A stretch of DNA of 7,931 nucleotides from Bacteroidota bacterium (GTDB lineage Bacteria; Bacteroidota; Ignavibacteria; Ignavibacteriales; Ignavibacteriaceae), in assembly GCA_021778375.1 (NCBI GenBank), contig JAJYCM010000118.1:1-7931 (forward strand), given 5' to 3'. This document shows positions 1 to 6,641 of the stretch, in pieces. The notes beneath the pieces were generated by a model, which worked only from the letters and a program-made list of their open reading frames with translations, had not been told where the DNA came from and ran no database searches. The translations under genes were made by a program, and so were the position numbers. Numbering within the stretch: position 1 is the first letter of the stretch; each line of letters starts with the position of its first letter.

Positions 1-677
1 ATGGTTTTACTGGTAAATACGTCCGAATAAATTAATTCTCCGTCTCTGAAATCAACATTGTCTAAGTCGTGTGACTTTAAGAATTCCAATTGTTTAGCCG
101 GAGACAAGCTTTCATCAAATAACGGTAACTGAGAGGACTTGATATATTTTGCAACAAATGAATCGGGAGCTGACTGCGAAGTTTTGTTTACAAAGTCTGA
201 ATAGGCAAGCTGTACTCTTTTTAGTTCATTTTTAGTGGTCTCATAATAATTAGTTTTTTTAGGGTAACGTGCAAGAACTATTTGGAGCAATTCAGTTTTT
301 GTCTTAAATAATTTGTTAAGTTTTATAAACGAATAATATAACCGGTTGCTCTCAGAAGTAATTACCTTAATGCTATCAAGTATATCATTTGCATTGGTTT
401 TTATTTCAATATTCTTGCTATCGTAAATAAAATCTATCCATCTGTTTTGACCAAACGTTATACGATAAAATCCGCTATGGTATTTATTCGGTTGAAAGCG
501 ATAAATAATGTTGCCGTCTTTAAAAGATATTACGGAGTCTATCAGATCAGTTTTCTCGCCTTGGAGTGAATAGATATAAGCATTACCGTTCGGCAGGTTA
601 TTAACGGTGAGTTTAATAGTCTGCGCATAAGTGGTATTTAATATAAAGAATATTATTGCAGCAGATAGATACTTCAT
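1..677 (-). CDS. Secreted TlpA/ResA-like thioredoxin-family protein, N-terminal part (partial)
   Basis: This gene starts at the ATG read leftward from 677 and stays open for 225 codons to the left edge, so its C-terminus is missing. The start MKYLSAAIIFFILNTTYAQT is a clear signal peptide with probable cleavage after A18. Residues 20-100 are a beta-rich segment with an IDS...KDG pattern (about 46-55) that resembles DUF4369, the N-terminal domain of Bacteroidota TlpA-like thiol-disulfide proteins. Residues 110-180 are helical and charged. Residues 199-222 (FLKSHDLDNVDF then DGELIYSDVF) resemble the linker that precedes the thioredoxin domain in these proteins. The CxxC thioredoxin domain would lie outside the window, so redox activity is inferred, not seen. 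A purine-rich AAAGAGAT lies just upstream of the start. It follows the lipoprotein gene by 44 bases on the same strand. Family assignment is moderate; the presence of a secreted protein is well supported. Confidence 0.7.
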   Translation of the reverse strand, partial: MKYLSAAIIFFILNTTYAQTIKLTVNNLPNGNAYIYSLQGEKTDLIDSVISFKDGNIIYRFQPNKYHSGFYRITFGQNRWIDFIYDSKNIEIKTNANDILDSIKVITSESNRLYYSFIKLNKLFKTKTELLQIVLARYPKKTNYYETTKNELKRVQLAYSDFVNKTSQSAPDSFVAKYIKSSQLPLFDESLSPAKQLEFLKSHDLDNVDFRDGELIYSDVFTSKT

Positions 678-721
678 TTAAAATCTCTTTGAAAAATAAA
701 AATTAAGCTTTACCAATACAA

Positions 722-1981
722 TTAGTTCTTTATACAGCGAACGCTAAACGCACTTGACTTACCGTAATAACCTAATGCAATGCTCCCATCGTAACTTGTC
801 AGGTATAGCCCAAGAGCAGTTGTAGCATCATACTGTGTGGAGCCCCAGAAGCTTGTATTGTCGCCAAGGCTGCTGAAGCCGCTGCTAGTAGAGGATTTAG
901 TATTGCCGTATCCTGCAAGTAATGCAGAAAATCCGCTTGAGTTAGTGCCTGTTCCAATTCCGCTTCCCTGTGTAACATCTTTCAAAGCATTTCCGTTATT
1001 ATGAATTGCGGATCTAAGTGTAGAAATCTCAGCTAAGCTCGGAATATGCCAGCCGTTTGGGCAGATACCCTGTGTTTTTTCGGCAGTTGAATATTCCATT
1101 GCTTCATCCCATTGATATAAGCCGCCGTAATTATCGCAGTTAGCGGGATTATTATTATAGCAATATTTTTCAATTATATTATTGTTATTATTATTTGACT
1201 GGCTTGATATATTGACTATCATAGATCCGACATTAAGATTCTCTCTTAGCCAGCATTGACTGCCTATCTGAACGGTGTTGTAAACAGTGCCGGCATATGT
1301 TACAGCTGGAGTTCCTGGGCAGGGGCTGCCGTAAATATCGGATGTAGTAAATGACCAGACGGGTGATGACCAATCAGTAGTGCCAAAATTATTAGTTGCA
1401 TTAACGCGCCAGTAATAAGTGGAAGACAAATTTAAACCGTTTATTTGATAACTTGTTCCCGTAAGTCCGCTCCTGTTATATACAAGAGAATCAAAGGTCG
1501 AGCTTATAGATACCTGGAGAGTATAACTAGAAGCACCGCTGCTTGGGTTCCATGTTAATGTCGGAGGCATGGTTACATTCGTTGAATCATTTCCGGGGGA
1601 TGATAATGTAACTGCTGTTGGTGTTGTCACTGGCTCAGATAATGGGATAGTCACTGTTGATGTTTTACCTGAACTTATAGTTACATTTATAGAATTATTC
1701 AGGAAGCCTATTTTATAAGTTTCCACATTATAGGCGCCCGAAGGGATCCCGGTAATAGAGAAATTACCTGAAGCGTCGCTTAGTACTATGCTTGTGGCAG
1801 GGTTTGTTTGAATTGTTGCACCGCTAATTGCAGAGCCATCAACGGAACTCGTTACCTTTCCTTGAATACTGCCGTTTATATTTGCTTGGGTTGGATTGTT
1901 TCCACTTTTATTGCAGCCGGTCATTGATATGCCAATAACTGAAATTAGAATTATAAAAATCTGCGCAAGTTTCTTTTTCAT
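722..1981 (-). CDS. FISUMP-domain lipoprotein with carboxypeptidase-regulatory-like and Fn3-like domains
   Basis: This 419-residue protein begins with a lipoprotein signal: three lysines, a hydrophobic stretch, and a lipobox SMTGC with the acylated cysteine at C23. A low-complexity linker leads to a carboxypeptidase-regulatory-like beta-sandwich at about 37-115 (GKVTSSVDGSAISGATI, then GNFSITGIPSGAYNVE). Residues 121-214 look like a fibronectin-III domain (PTLTWNPSSGASSYTLQVS, YYWRV, WSFTTS). Residues 220-419 match the FISUMP (Fibrobacter succinogenes major paralogous) domain: VQIGSQCWLRENL at 237-249, GGLYQWDEAMEY at 286-297, ICPNGWHIPS at 306-315, FWGST at 378-382, and the terminal SVRCIKN. 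The molecular role of FISUMP domains is not established; they occur in surface lipoproteins of Fibrobacterota and Bacteroidota. The protein is probably outer-membrane anchored. No type IX sorting tail is seen. A run of six Asn (263-268) is encoded by an AAT/AAC tract. A weak AGGG ribosome site precedes the ATG. It probably forms an operon with the following secreted protein. Confidence 0.88.
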   Translation of the reverse strand: MKKKLAQIFIILISVIGISMTGCNKSGNNPTQANINGSIQGKVTSSVDGSAISGATIQTNPATSIVLSDASGNFSITGIPSGAYNVETYKIGFLNNSINVTISSGKTSTVTIPLSEPVTTPTAVTLSSPGNDSTNVTMPPTLTWNPSSGASSYTLQVSISSTFDSLVYNRSGLTGTSYQINGLNLSSTYYWRVNATNNFGTTDWSSPVWSFTTSDIYGSPCPGTPAVTYAGTVYNTVQIGSQCWLRENLNVGSMIVNISSQSNNNNNNIIEKYCYNNNPANCDNYGGLYQWDEAMEYSTAEKTQGICPNGWHIPSLAEISTLRSAIHNNGNALKDVTQGSGIGTGTNSSGFSALLAGYGNTKSSTSSGFSSLGDNTSFWGSTQYDATTALGLYLTSYDGSIALGYYGKSSAFSVRCIKN

Positions 1982-2129
1982 TTTCTGCCCTATTTGTCAA
2001 GTTGGAATTATTAAGAATAAATCTTAGCTATTAAATTTCTTTTGTAATAATGCTTTGTATGTCTATTATTAAATCTTTGCATTTAATTATTAAAGATATA
2101 AAAATTATAGGTAATTGGAGAGGTATAAT

Positions 2130-2438
2130 TTAGGAATTTACTATCCTGCGAGTGTAAATAAAGAAGGAGTCATTTTTCCAGGCAATGGAAATTGCATCAA
2201 TATCTGTTATGCTGAAGTTTTGGAATGATCCAGTAATGTTTTCTGCTTTAGGCAAAATAGTCCATTTGCTAAAGTAAAATATACCGGTAAATTTTACCTC
2301 TTAATGAGAGAATTTGTGTCTTCAATGCCGATATTCGTGAAAAAGCGAAGCAAAATATTTTGGTACAGAATTTCTATAGTGTTTTCCCTGAAAGTTCTTA
2401 CTATAAAATTTATGAAAGATTAACAAATCGGTAATATT
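2130..2438. pseudogene. Possible decayed coding remnant (uncertain strand)
   Basis: Several short open stretches overlap here and none has both a good start and a useful length. On the plus strand one frame reads FFQAMEIASISVMLKFWND and ends at about 2278. A second reads VKYTGKFYLL up to about 2303. A third resumes at about 2308 with ICVFNADIREKAKQNILVQ and runs to a stop near 2436. Joining the last two needs one single-base shift near 2304. On the minus strand, 2300 to 2130 is also open for 56 codons without an ATG (it includes ITDIDAISIAWKNDSFFIYT). With DNA this AT-rich, open runs of 40-56 codons can arise by chance, and the two strands compete. I recognise no family. This is a hint of a degenerated gene, not a firm call. 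Confidence 0.2.
2283..2297 (+). repeat. ACCGGTAAATWTTAC repeat, copy 1
   Basis: The 15-mer ACCGGTAAATTTTAC here recurs at 2459-2473 with one mismatch. This copy sits inside the near-perfect palindrome GGTAAA-T-TTTACC (2286-2298), which has six-base arms and a one-base centre. A short symmetric sequence repeated in a divergent promoter region could be an operator, but no regulator is encoded nearby. Confidence 0.4.
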
Positions 2439-2479
2439 TACTGTCAATGGTAAATATTACCGGTAAATATTACGTAAAT
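2429..2479. repeat. 13-bp perfect inverted repeat plus tandem GTAAATATTAC copies
   Basis: CGGTAATATTTAC at 2429-2441 and GTAAATATTACCG at 2450-2462 are perfect reverse complements separated by an 8-base loop (2442-2449). GGTAAATATTAC then repeats directly at 2462-2473 with a 13-base period, followed by a partial GTAAAT at 2474-2479. The array can form a hairpin as RNA or act as a multi-site binding element as DNA. No U-tract follows, so it is not a standard terminator. Confidence 0.6.
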
Positions 2480-2482
2480 GGA

Positions 2483-2531
2483 ATTTCAAGTTGTTCTTAA
2501 TGTTTATTTGAAGTATTTTACAACTTGAAAT
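2483..2531. repeat. 12-bp perfect inverted repeat with 25-base loop
   Basis: ATTTCAAGTTGT at 2483-2494 pairs perfectly with ACAACTTGAAAT at 2520-2531. The loop is 25 bases and AT-rich. It lies directly after the first inverted repeat and about 140 bases before the pilin start. It could be a structured part of a long pilin 5' leader, a small RNA, or a poor terminator (TTTTT occurs only at 2541-2545, nine bases past the stem). Confidence 0.5.
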
Positions 2532-2660
2532 ATGGCACAGTTTTTAGTAATTAACTAATGTAAAACTTCAGCTAAATGCTGTTAATAATTTATTTATAAG
2601 TAAATATAACATTAGATAATACAGTATAAATGAAATTCTAATTAACATTATCAACAAACT

Positions 2661-2668
2661 TAAGGAAA
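2661..2668 (+). promoter_or_regulatory. Ribosome binding site of the pilin-like gene
   Basis: TAAGGAAA contains AAGGA, ending 8 bases before the ATG at 2675. It is the best Shine-Dalgarno match in the window, consistent with high translation of a structural subunit, and it fixes the start that gives the very short MG leader. Confidence 0.65.
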
Positions 2669-2674
2669 TCTATC

Positions 2675-3073
2675 ATGGGTCAACAACAACTACTTTTAAT
2701 CGTTCTCGGCGTTATCATAGTTGGTATCGCTATCGTTGTGGGAATTAACTTATTTAATGCAAATGCTGTATCATCAAATAGAGATGCTGTAATTGCAGAC
2801 TTAAATAACCTAGCTGCATTTGCACATCAATATTATATCAGGCCGTCAGCAATGGGTGGCGGCGGAAATCAATTTACCGGATTCACTTTGCCAACTGGCT
2901 TTTCGTCAAACGCAAACGGAACCTATACAATTAAAACAGCTGGATCCGCCACTTCTATTCAATTTGAAGGTGTAGGTACAGCAAAAGTTAATTCATCAGA
3001 TAATGTAACAGTAGATATGACAGTTTATGCACCGAATTCCGGCGCAACAGATTCTGTTGTGGTCGTACATTAA
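2675..3073 (+). CDS. Type IV pilin-like protein with minimal leader
   Basis: This 132-residue protein begins MGQQQ and goes straight into a long hydrophobic helix (residues 6-27). The helix continues amphipathically through SNRDAVIADLNNLAAFAHQY (34-53), as in the N-terminal helix of type IV pilins and pseudopilins, where alternating Ala/Asp/Leu residues pack before a globular beta domain. A glycine run (61-64) leads to a beta-rich, cysteine-free C-terminal half. A prepilin peptidase could cut G2|Q3, leaving a two-residue leader. The usual +5 Glu and +1 Phe are absent: the residue at +5 would be L7. The GQ junction recalls archaeal-type class III signal peptides. Position supports the call: a strong ribosome site, a terminator right behind, then PilC- and PilB-type genes. 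It is probably the major subunit of the pilus or pseudopilus built by the downstream motor. An uncleaved membrane protein is the alternative. Confidence 0.65.
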   Translation: MGQQQLLLIVLGVIIVGIAIVVGINLFNANAVSSNRDAVIADLNNLAAFAHQYYIRPSAMGGGGNQFTGFTLPTGFSSNANGTYTIKTAGSATSIQFEGVGTAKVNSSDNVTVDMTVYAPNSGATDSVVVVH

Positions 3074-3105
3074 AACATTTTCAGAAAAATATTTGTTTTA
3101 GTTAT

Positions 3106-3145
3106 AAGGCTAGTAAAGTAATGTTACTAGCCTTTCTAATTTTTA
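3106..3145 (+). terminator. Intrinsic terminator after the pilin-like gene
   Basis: AAGGCTAGTAA (3106-3116) and TTACTAGCCTT (3124-3134) form a perfect 11-bp stem with a 7-base loop, followed by TCTAATTTTT. It lies 33 bases beyond the pilin stop and would end or attenuate transcription before the PilC gene, giving more pilin message than motor message. The stem is only moderately GC-rich, so partial read-through is plausible. Confidence 0.8.
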
Positions 3146-3275
3146 TTAAATAGGCTATTTTATTATTAAAATAATTATGTTATTGTATAAAGAGATATAT
3201 TTACATGTAGGTTGAAATAATTATTTAAATCTAAATGAGAACTTCAATAGTAAGTAGATAATAATATACGGATAT

Positions 3276-4718
3276 ATGACTGAATTTAAGTTTACAGCGG
3301 AAAAATTAAACGGACAGGTAATCAGCGGTACCCTTTCCGCTAGCTCTCCTGCTGAGGGGAAAAAGAAGATCCATCAACTTGCCGAAAAGAATCAACTTAA
3401 ATTAAAAGTCATTCAGAGAAAATCATCTTTTATTTATAGAGTAAAAAGAGGGAACGAAAAGCCTGTTAAAGGAGAACAAAAAGCTTATACAAAAATGGAA
3501 GTGGAAGAGGCTTTTGCAAGACTCGGCTATAGAGTCCTTTCAGTTAACAAGAAACTATTTGACTTTAACTTTGCACCTCCAACTCCTGAGATTGTTTCTT
3601 TTGTCAAAATTAGTGCAGAGCTCCTTGATCAGAAACTTCCGTATAGTGAAATTTTAACACTTCTTATAAACGATACTCAAAATAAAACCCTGCGCGAGAC
3701 TCTAAAAGAAATTAACAATGATTTGAAAAAAGGCGCAGATAGCGAAGCAACTTTTCTTAAGTATCAATCAGTCTTCGGAAAATTTACTTCTTATATGTTA
3801 GGACTTGCTTCCAAAAGCGGCAACATGACAGAAATTTATAAAGCCACAGCTAAGTTCTTAGAACGCCGGCAGGAATTTAAAAAGAATTTGAGAAGTGCTT
3901 TAATTACTCCAGCGATTACGATGTTTGTCCTTTTAATCGCGGTGCTATTTTACGTCGATTATATTTTCCCTCAGACTGCAAAACTATTTGTACAATTCAA
4001 AATTCCGCTTCCCCCGATGACTGCATTTACACTTAAAATAAATAGTTTTTTAACAAATAACGCACTACTTGTAATACTAGTTCTTACTGTCCCTTTAATT
4101 GTCTTTTGGAGATTCGCGAAGACAAAGCGCGGAAAATATATTCTTGATAGGATAATGCTTAGGATTCCTATACTCGGTCCCTTAGTGCATAAAACTATCA
4201 TTGAAGTATATTGCAGAGTGTTTTATACTCTTTACAGCGGTTCGGCAGAAAGTATTGAGCCCGTAAGAATAGCTTCGGAAGCTACCGGCAATAGATATTT
4301 TGAAGACAGAATAAAAAACGTTGCAATTCCATTAATGATTAAGCAAGGTAAAGGACTCACGGACTCATTTGAAGCAAGCGGAGTTTTTACAGAAACGGCA
4401 CTTTCAAGATTTCACTCCGGTGAGGAAACAGGCACTATTAAAACTACAGCGCTGCAACTTGCAAATTATTATGAAACCGAGACTGTTTATAAGCTTAAAA
4501 ATCTTATTGAATTAATTCAGGTTTTTATTGCAATGATAATTATGATTGTAATGATACTTCTTACATTAATATCTGCTGAAACCGCTACAATACATCCTAA
4601 TGCACCGGGAGTGGCAAGTGTGGATGGTAGATGGAAGACGGAAGATAGTAGGTTTGAAGTGTCTGGAGTATATTATGACTTTCAAAACAAAAATATTATT
4701 GAGAATAATATAGTATGA
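3276..4718 (+). CDS. pilC: PilC/GspF-type inner-membrane platform protein
   Basis: This 480-residue protein has the type II secretion F architecture: a cytoplasmic N-terminal region starting with FKFTAEKLNGQVISGTL, then two T2SSF repeats at about 107-230 and 308-433. Membrane segments are at about 210-229, 262-280 and 412-433. Family signatures are IPLPPMT (243-249), IPILGPLVHK (297-306), and SGEETG (381-386) in the second repeat; the equivalent of this motif in the first repeat is altered to SKSGNM (179-184). PilC forms the platform that couples the cytoplasmic ATPase ring to pilin polymerisation. After the last membrane segment there is a tail of about 45 residues, longer than the few residues usual in this family. 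The start has no good Shine-Dalgarno, but the N-terminus fits the family. Its stop overlaps the PilB start (ATGA at 4715-4718), so the two are translationally coupled. The preceding 130 bases probably hold its own promoter, which I cannot pinpoint. Confidence 0.92.
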   Translation: MTEFKFTAEKLNGQVISGTLSASSPAEGKKKIHQLAEKNQLKLKVIQRKSSFIYRVKRGNEKPVKGEQKAYTKMEVEEAFARLGYRVLSVNKKLFDFNFAPPTPEIVSFVKISAELLDQKLPYSEILTLLINDTQNKTLRETLKEINNDLKKGADSEATFLKYQSVFGKFTSYMLGLASKSGNMTEIYKATAKFLERRQEFKKNLRSALITPAITMFVLLIAVLFYVDYIFPQTAKLFVQFKIPLPPMTAFTLKINSFLTNNALLVILVLTVPLIVFWRFAKTKRGKYILDRIMLRIPILGPLVHKTIIEVYCRVFYTLYSGSAESIEPVRIASEATGNRYFEDRIKNVAIPLMIKQGKGLTDSFEASGVFTETALSRFHSGEETGTIKTTALQLANYYETETVYKLKNLIELIQVFIAMIIMIVMILLTLISAETATIHPNAPGVASVDGRWKTEDSRFEVSGVYYDFQNKNIIENNIV

Positions 4719-6505
4719 TTGACACTAATCTCGAAATGACGGATAAGATCGGATATCTCCTTTTTAAGAAGGGAATTATTGATTCTTCTATGCTTGAAAA
4801 AGCATTGAATGCAAAAGCTAATGACAAAAGCAAAATTAAAAGGAATCTAGCGCAAATTTTAGTCCAGGATTTTGGCTACGATCATGATACAATATTTAGA
4901 GAAGTTGCAATTTTATATGCATTTAGGGAACTTGACGTTCGACCCGATGAAATTCCGCAGCAGAAGCTTGACTCGATAAAACTAATGATAAATGGGGCAG
5001 GCGAACAGTTAAAGTCTCAAATGCTGCAGCATAAGATCATTCCGTTTATGTTCGACGATAGAATCAAGGATAAGCTAATTCTTGCTGCTATTGACCCTAC
5101 CGAAAGAAATATTCCGAGAATTGCATTTGGATTAAATGCAAAAAAATATGAAGTCATTTATATAAGAAAAAAAGATTATGAAAGAATAATCAATACAATT
5201 CTTCCGCCTGAAAACGTGTATCTCAAAATGATGGAAGAAGCCAACACCGAAATTCAAATTGAAAAGGACGATACATCACTTGATGAAGAAGCTCTCGACG
5301 CAGAGATAAACAAAAGCGCTTTAATAAACCTTGTAGAAGGAGCCCTGGTGGAGGGAGTAAGAAGAGGCGCCAGCGATATTCACTTTGTTCCAAAATCGGG
5401 GAATAAAACCGACATTTTAATTCGAATTGATGGAAACCTCCAGCTATGGCATGTTCAGGAAAATACATTACCGGAAGCCGTAATTGCTGTAGTGAAGGAC
5501 CGCTCAAAAGGAATGGATAGATTTGAAAGAGAAAGAGCACAGGATGGTTTTATTCAAAGAGATATAGACGGTCATGTGATTAGGTTTAGAGTTTCGGTAC
5601 TTCCTACAGTAGGCACAGAGCTTAAGAATAAATTTGAAAGTGTTGTAATAAGAATTCTTGATGACAGGAAAGTTATCAGAGACTTAGAAAAACTCGGATT
5701 AATGGGATATGCAAAGACAGTATTTACTAAGGCAATAAACCAGCCCCAGGGAATGGTTATTCTGACTGGACCTACAGGAAGCGGGAAAAGTACAACGCTT
5801 GTTGCGGCACTTTATCAGGTAATTGACCCTACGGTAAATGTTTTAACGGTTGAAGACCCTGTTGAATATGTTATTGAAGGAGCACGGCAACTAAAGATCG
5901 GCTATAGAATGAACTTCGAACAAGCCATCAGGTCAATTTTAAGACACGATCCCGATATTGTATTAGTCGGTGAAATGAGAGATAAGGAAACTGCAGATAT
6001 AGCGATAAAACTTGCAAATACAGGACACTTGACATTTTCAACGCTTCACACAAACGATGCTCCAAGCGCAGTATCAAGATTATATAAAATGGGCATCGAG
6101 CCATTTCTAATTGCATATGCAATTAATTTAATAGTAGCGCAGAGATTAGTTAGACGTCTATGTCCGGACTGCAAAAAGAAAGTAACTAATTTTGATGAAG
6201 CATTAATGAGTGCTGCGGGTTTAGATATTGCAGAGTGGAGAGACTACAAAATATATGAGGCGAAGGGATGTGAAAGATGCAACGGTTCTGGTTATAAAGG
6301 AAGAATTGCTATACACGAAGCTTTATATTTTACAAAGGAAATTAGGCAGACAATCGTAAAATCCGGAGACGACGTAGACGAAGAAAAAATTCGTATACAG
6401 GCAAAGAAGGACGGATCGCACAATCTAAGAGAAGCAGGGCTTGAAAAAGTAAAACTTGGATTAACATCAATTGAAGAGGTATTAGCTTCTACTTCGGAAG
6501 AGTAA
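4715..6505 (+). CDS. pilB: PilB/GspE-type pilus assembly ATPase
   Basis: At 596 residues this matches full-length PilB/GspE. Residues 10-165 are an MshEN/GSPII_E_N-type domain (LLFKKGIIDSSMLEKAL, later LILAAIDPTE). The ATPase core opens with GASDIHFVP (218-226). Walker A is GPTGSGKST (352-360), the Asp box is TVEDPVEY (378-385), Walker B is DPDIVLVGEMRD (412-423) with E420, and the His box is GHLTFSTLHTNDA (437-449). A zinc-binding tetracysteine is present: C483, C486, C519 and C522. All catalytic elements are intact. The enzyme is a cytoplasmic hexamer that hydrolyses ATP to add pilin subunits via the PilC-type platform, whose gene overlaps this one by four bases. An acidic linker at 177-197 separates the N-terminal domain from the core. 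Sequence alone cannot separate a type IV pilus PilB from a type II secretion GspE; the PilT-like neighbour favours a pilus. Confidence 0.95.
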   Translation: MIDTNLEMTDKIGYLLFKKGIIDSSMLEKALNAKANDKSKIKRNLAQILVQDFGYDHDTIFREVAILYAFRELDVRPDEIPQQKLDSIKLMINGAGEQLKSQMLQHKIIPFMFDDRIKDKLILAAIDPTERNIPRIAFGLNAKKYEVIYIRKKDYERIINTILPPENVYLKMMEEANTEIQIEKDDTSLDEEALDAEINKSALINLVEGALVEGVRRGASDIHFVPKSGNKTDILIRIDGNLQLWHVQENTLPEAVIAVVKDRSKGMDRFERERAQDGFIQRDIDGHVIRFRVSVLPTVGTELKNKFESVVIRILDDRKVIRDLEKLGLMGYAKTVFTKAINQPQGMVILTGPTGSGKSTTLVAALYQVIDPTVNVLTVEDPVEYVIEGARQLKIGYRMNFEQAIRSILRHDPDIVLVGEMRDKETADIAIKLANTGHLTFSTLHTNDAPSAVSRLYKMGIEPFLIAYAINLIVAQRLVRRLCPDCKKKVTNFDEALMSAAGLDIAEWRDYKIYEAKGCERCNGSGYKGRIAIHEALYFTKEIRQTIVKSGDDVDEEKIRIQAKKDGSHNLREAGLEKVKLGLTSIEEVLASTSEE

Positions 6506-6641
6506 TTTGTAGGCTTAAGCCTTAAATTATGGAACCTTACAAAAAATATATAATGGATTCTTTGATAAATCAGTATGTAACCTATTGTCTTTATTGTTTA
6601 TTCATCATAATTTGGATTGTTTAACAAATGGAATATTATAA
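6506..6641 (+). other. Gap between PilB and PilT-like genes
   Basis: These 136 bases hold the perfect palindrome AGGCTTAAGCCT (6511-6522), five bases after the PilB stop, and a possible 31-codon ORF listed separately. The palindrome could fold only as a 4-bp stem with a TTAA loop and lacks a T-tract, so it is not a convincing terminator. No clear promoter is seen, and the PilT-like gene is probably co-transcribed with pilC-pilB. Confidence 0.45.
6529..6624 (+). CDS. Possible small hydrophobic protein of 31 residues
   Basis: An ATG at 6529 opens 31 codons ending in TAA at 6622-6624. The product starts MEPYKKYIMDSLINQY and ends in a hydrophobic stretch VTYCLYCLFIIIWIV (17-31), shaped like a tail-anchored single-pass membrane microprotein with a charged N-terminus. 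It lies between the two pilus ATPase genes, 23 bases after pilB. Against it: no Shine-Dalgarno is visible, and an open run of this length has roughly a one-in-ten chance in DNA of this composition. No family is recognised. Confidence 0.2.
   Translation: MEPYKKYIMDSLINQYVTYCLYCLFIIIWIV

Larger units (their letters stand above)
1982..2674. other. Divergent intergenic region without a confident gene
   Basis: These 693 bases separate the leftward lipoprotein gene from the rightward pilin gene and should hold both promoters and both 5' leaders. It is very AT-rich at both ends. TATAAT-like hexamers occur on the minus strand at 2104-2109 and on the plus strand at 2124-2129, and TAGATAAT at 2613-2620 could serve the pilin, but none has a convincing -35 partner or a clear Bacteroidota-type TTTG element at the right distance, so I do not call a promoter. 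Structured elements sit at 2283-2297 and 2429-2531 and are listed separately. The section 2130-2440 has somewhat higher GC and short open stretches in several frames, possibly a gene remnant. No tRNA, rRNA or CRISPR array is visible. Confidence 0.6.

Noticed and set aside
722..1981. Type IX secretion cargo
   Set aside because: The protein has a lipobox and ends in the FISUMP domain (SVRCIKN) without a C-terminal sorting domain.
2429..2479. CRISPR array or mobile-element terminal repeats
   Set aside because: The copies are only 11-13 bases, adjacent without spacers, and not linked to a transposase or cas gene.
2613..2620. TAGATAAT as the pilin -10 box
   Set aside because: The region is so AT-rich that TATAAT-like words are frequent, and no matching -35 or Bacteroidota-type TTTG element is found at the right distance.
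3971..4201. Antisense open frame inside the PilC gene
   Set aside because: It lies wholly within a well-supported PilC-type gene on the other strand and has no recognisable protein features.
5223..5540. Antisense open frame inside the PilB gene
   Set aside because: It is a shadow of the conserved PilB coding region; its composition reflects the complement of acidic codons.
5928..6122. Antisense open frame over the PilB Walker B and His box region
   Set aside because: The opposite strand encodes invariant catalytic motifs, and no ribosome site is present.
6511..6522. AGGCTTAAGCCT as a terminator after pilB
   Set aside because: As a hairpin it would have only a 4-bp stem and no T-tract follows, so termination is unlikely; it could still be a DNA-binding palindrome.
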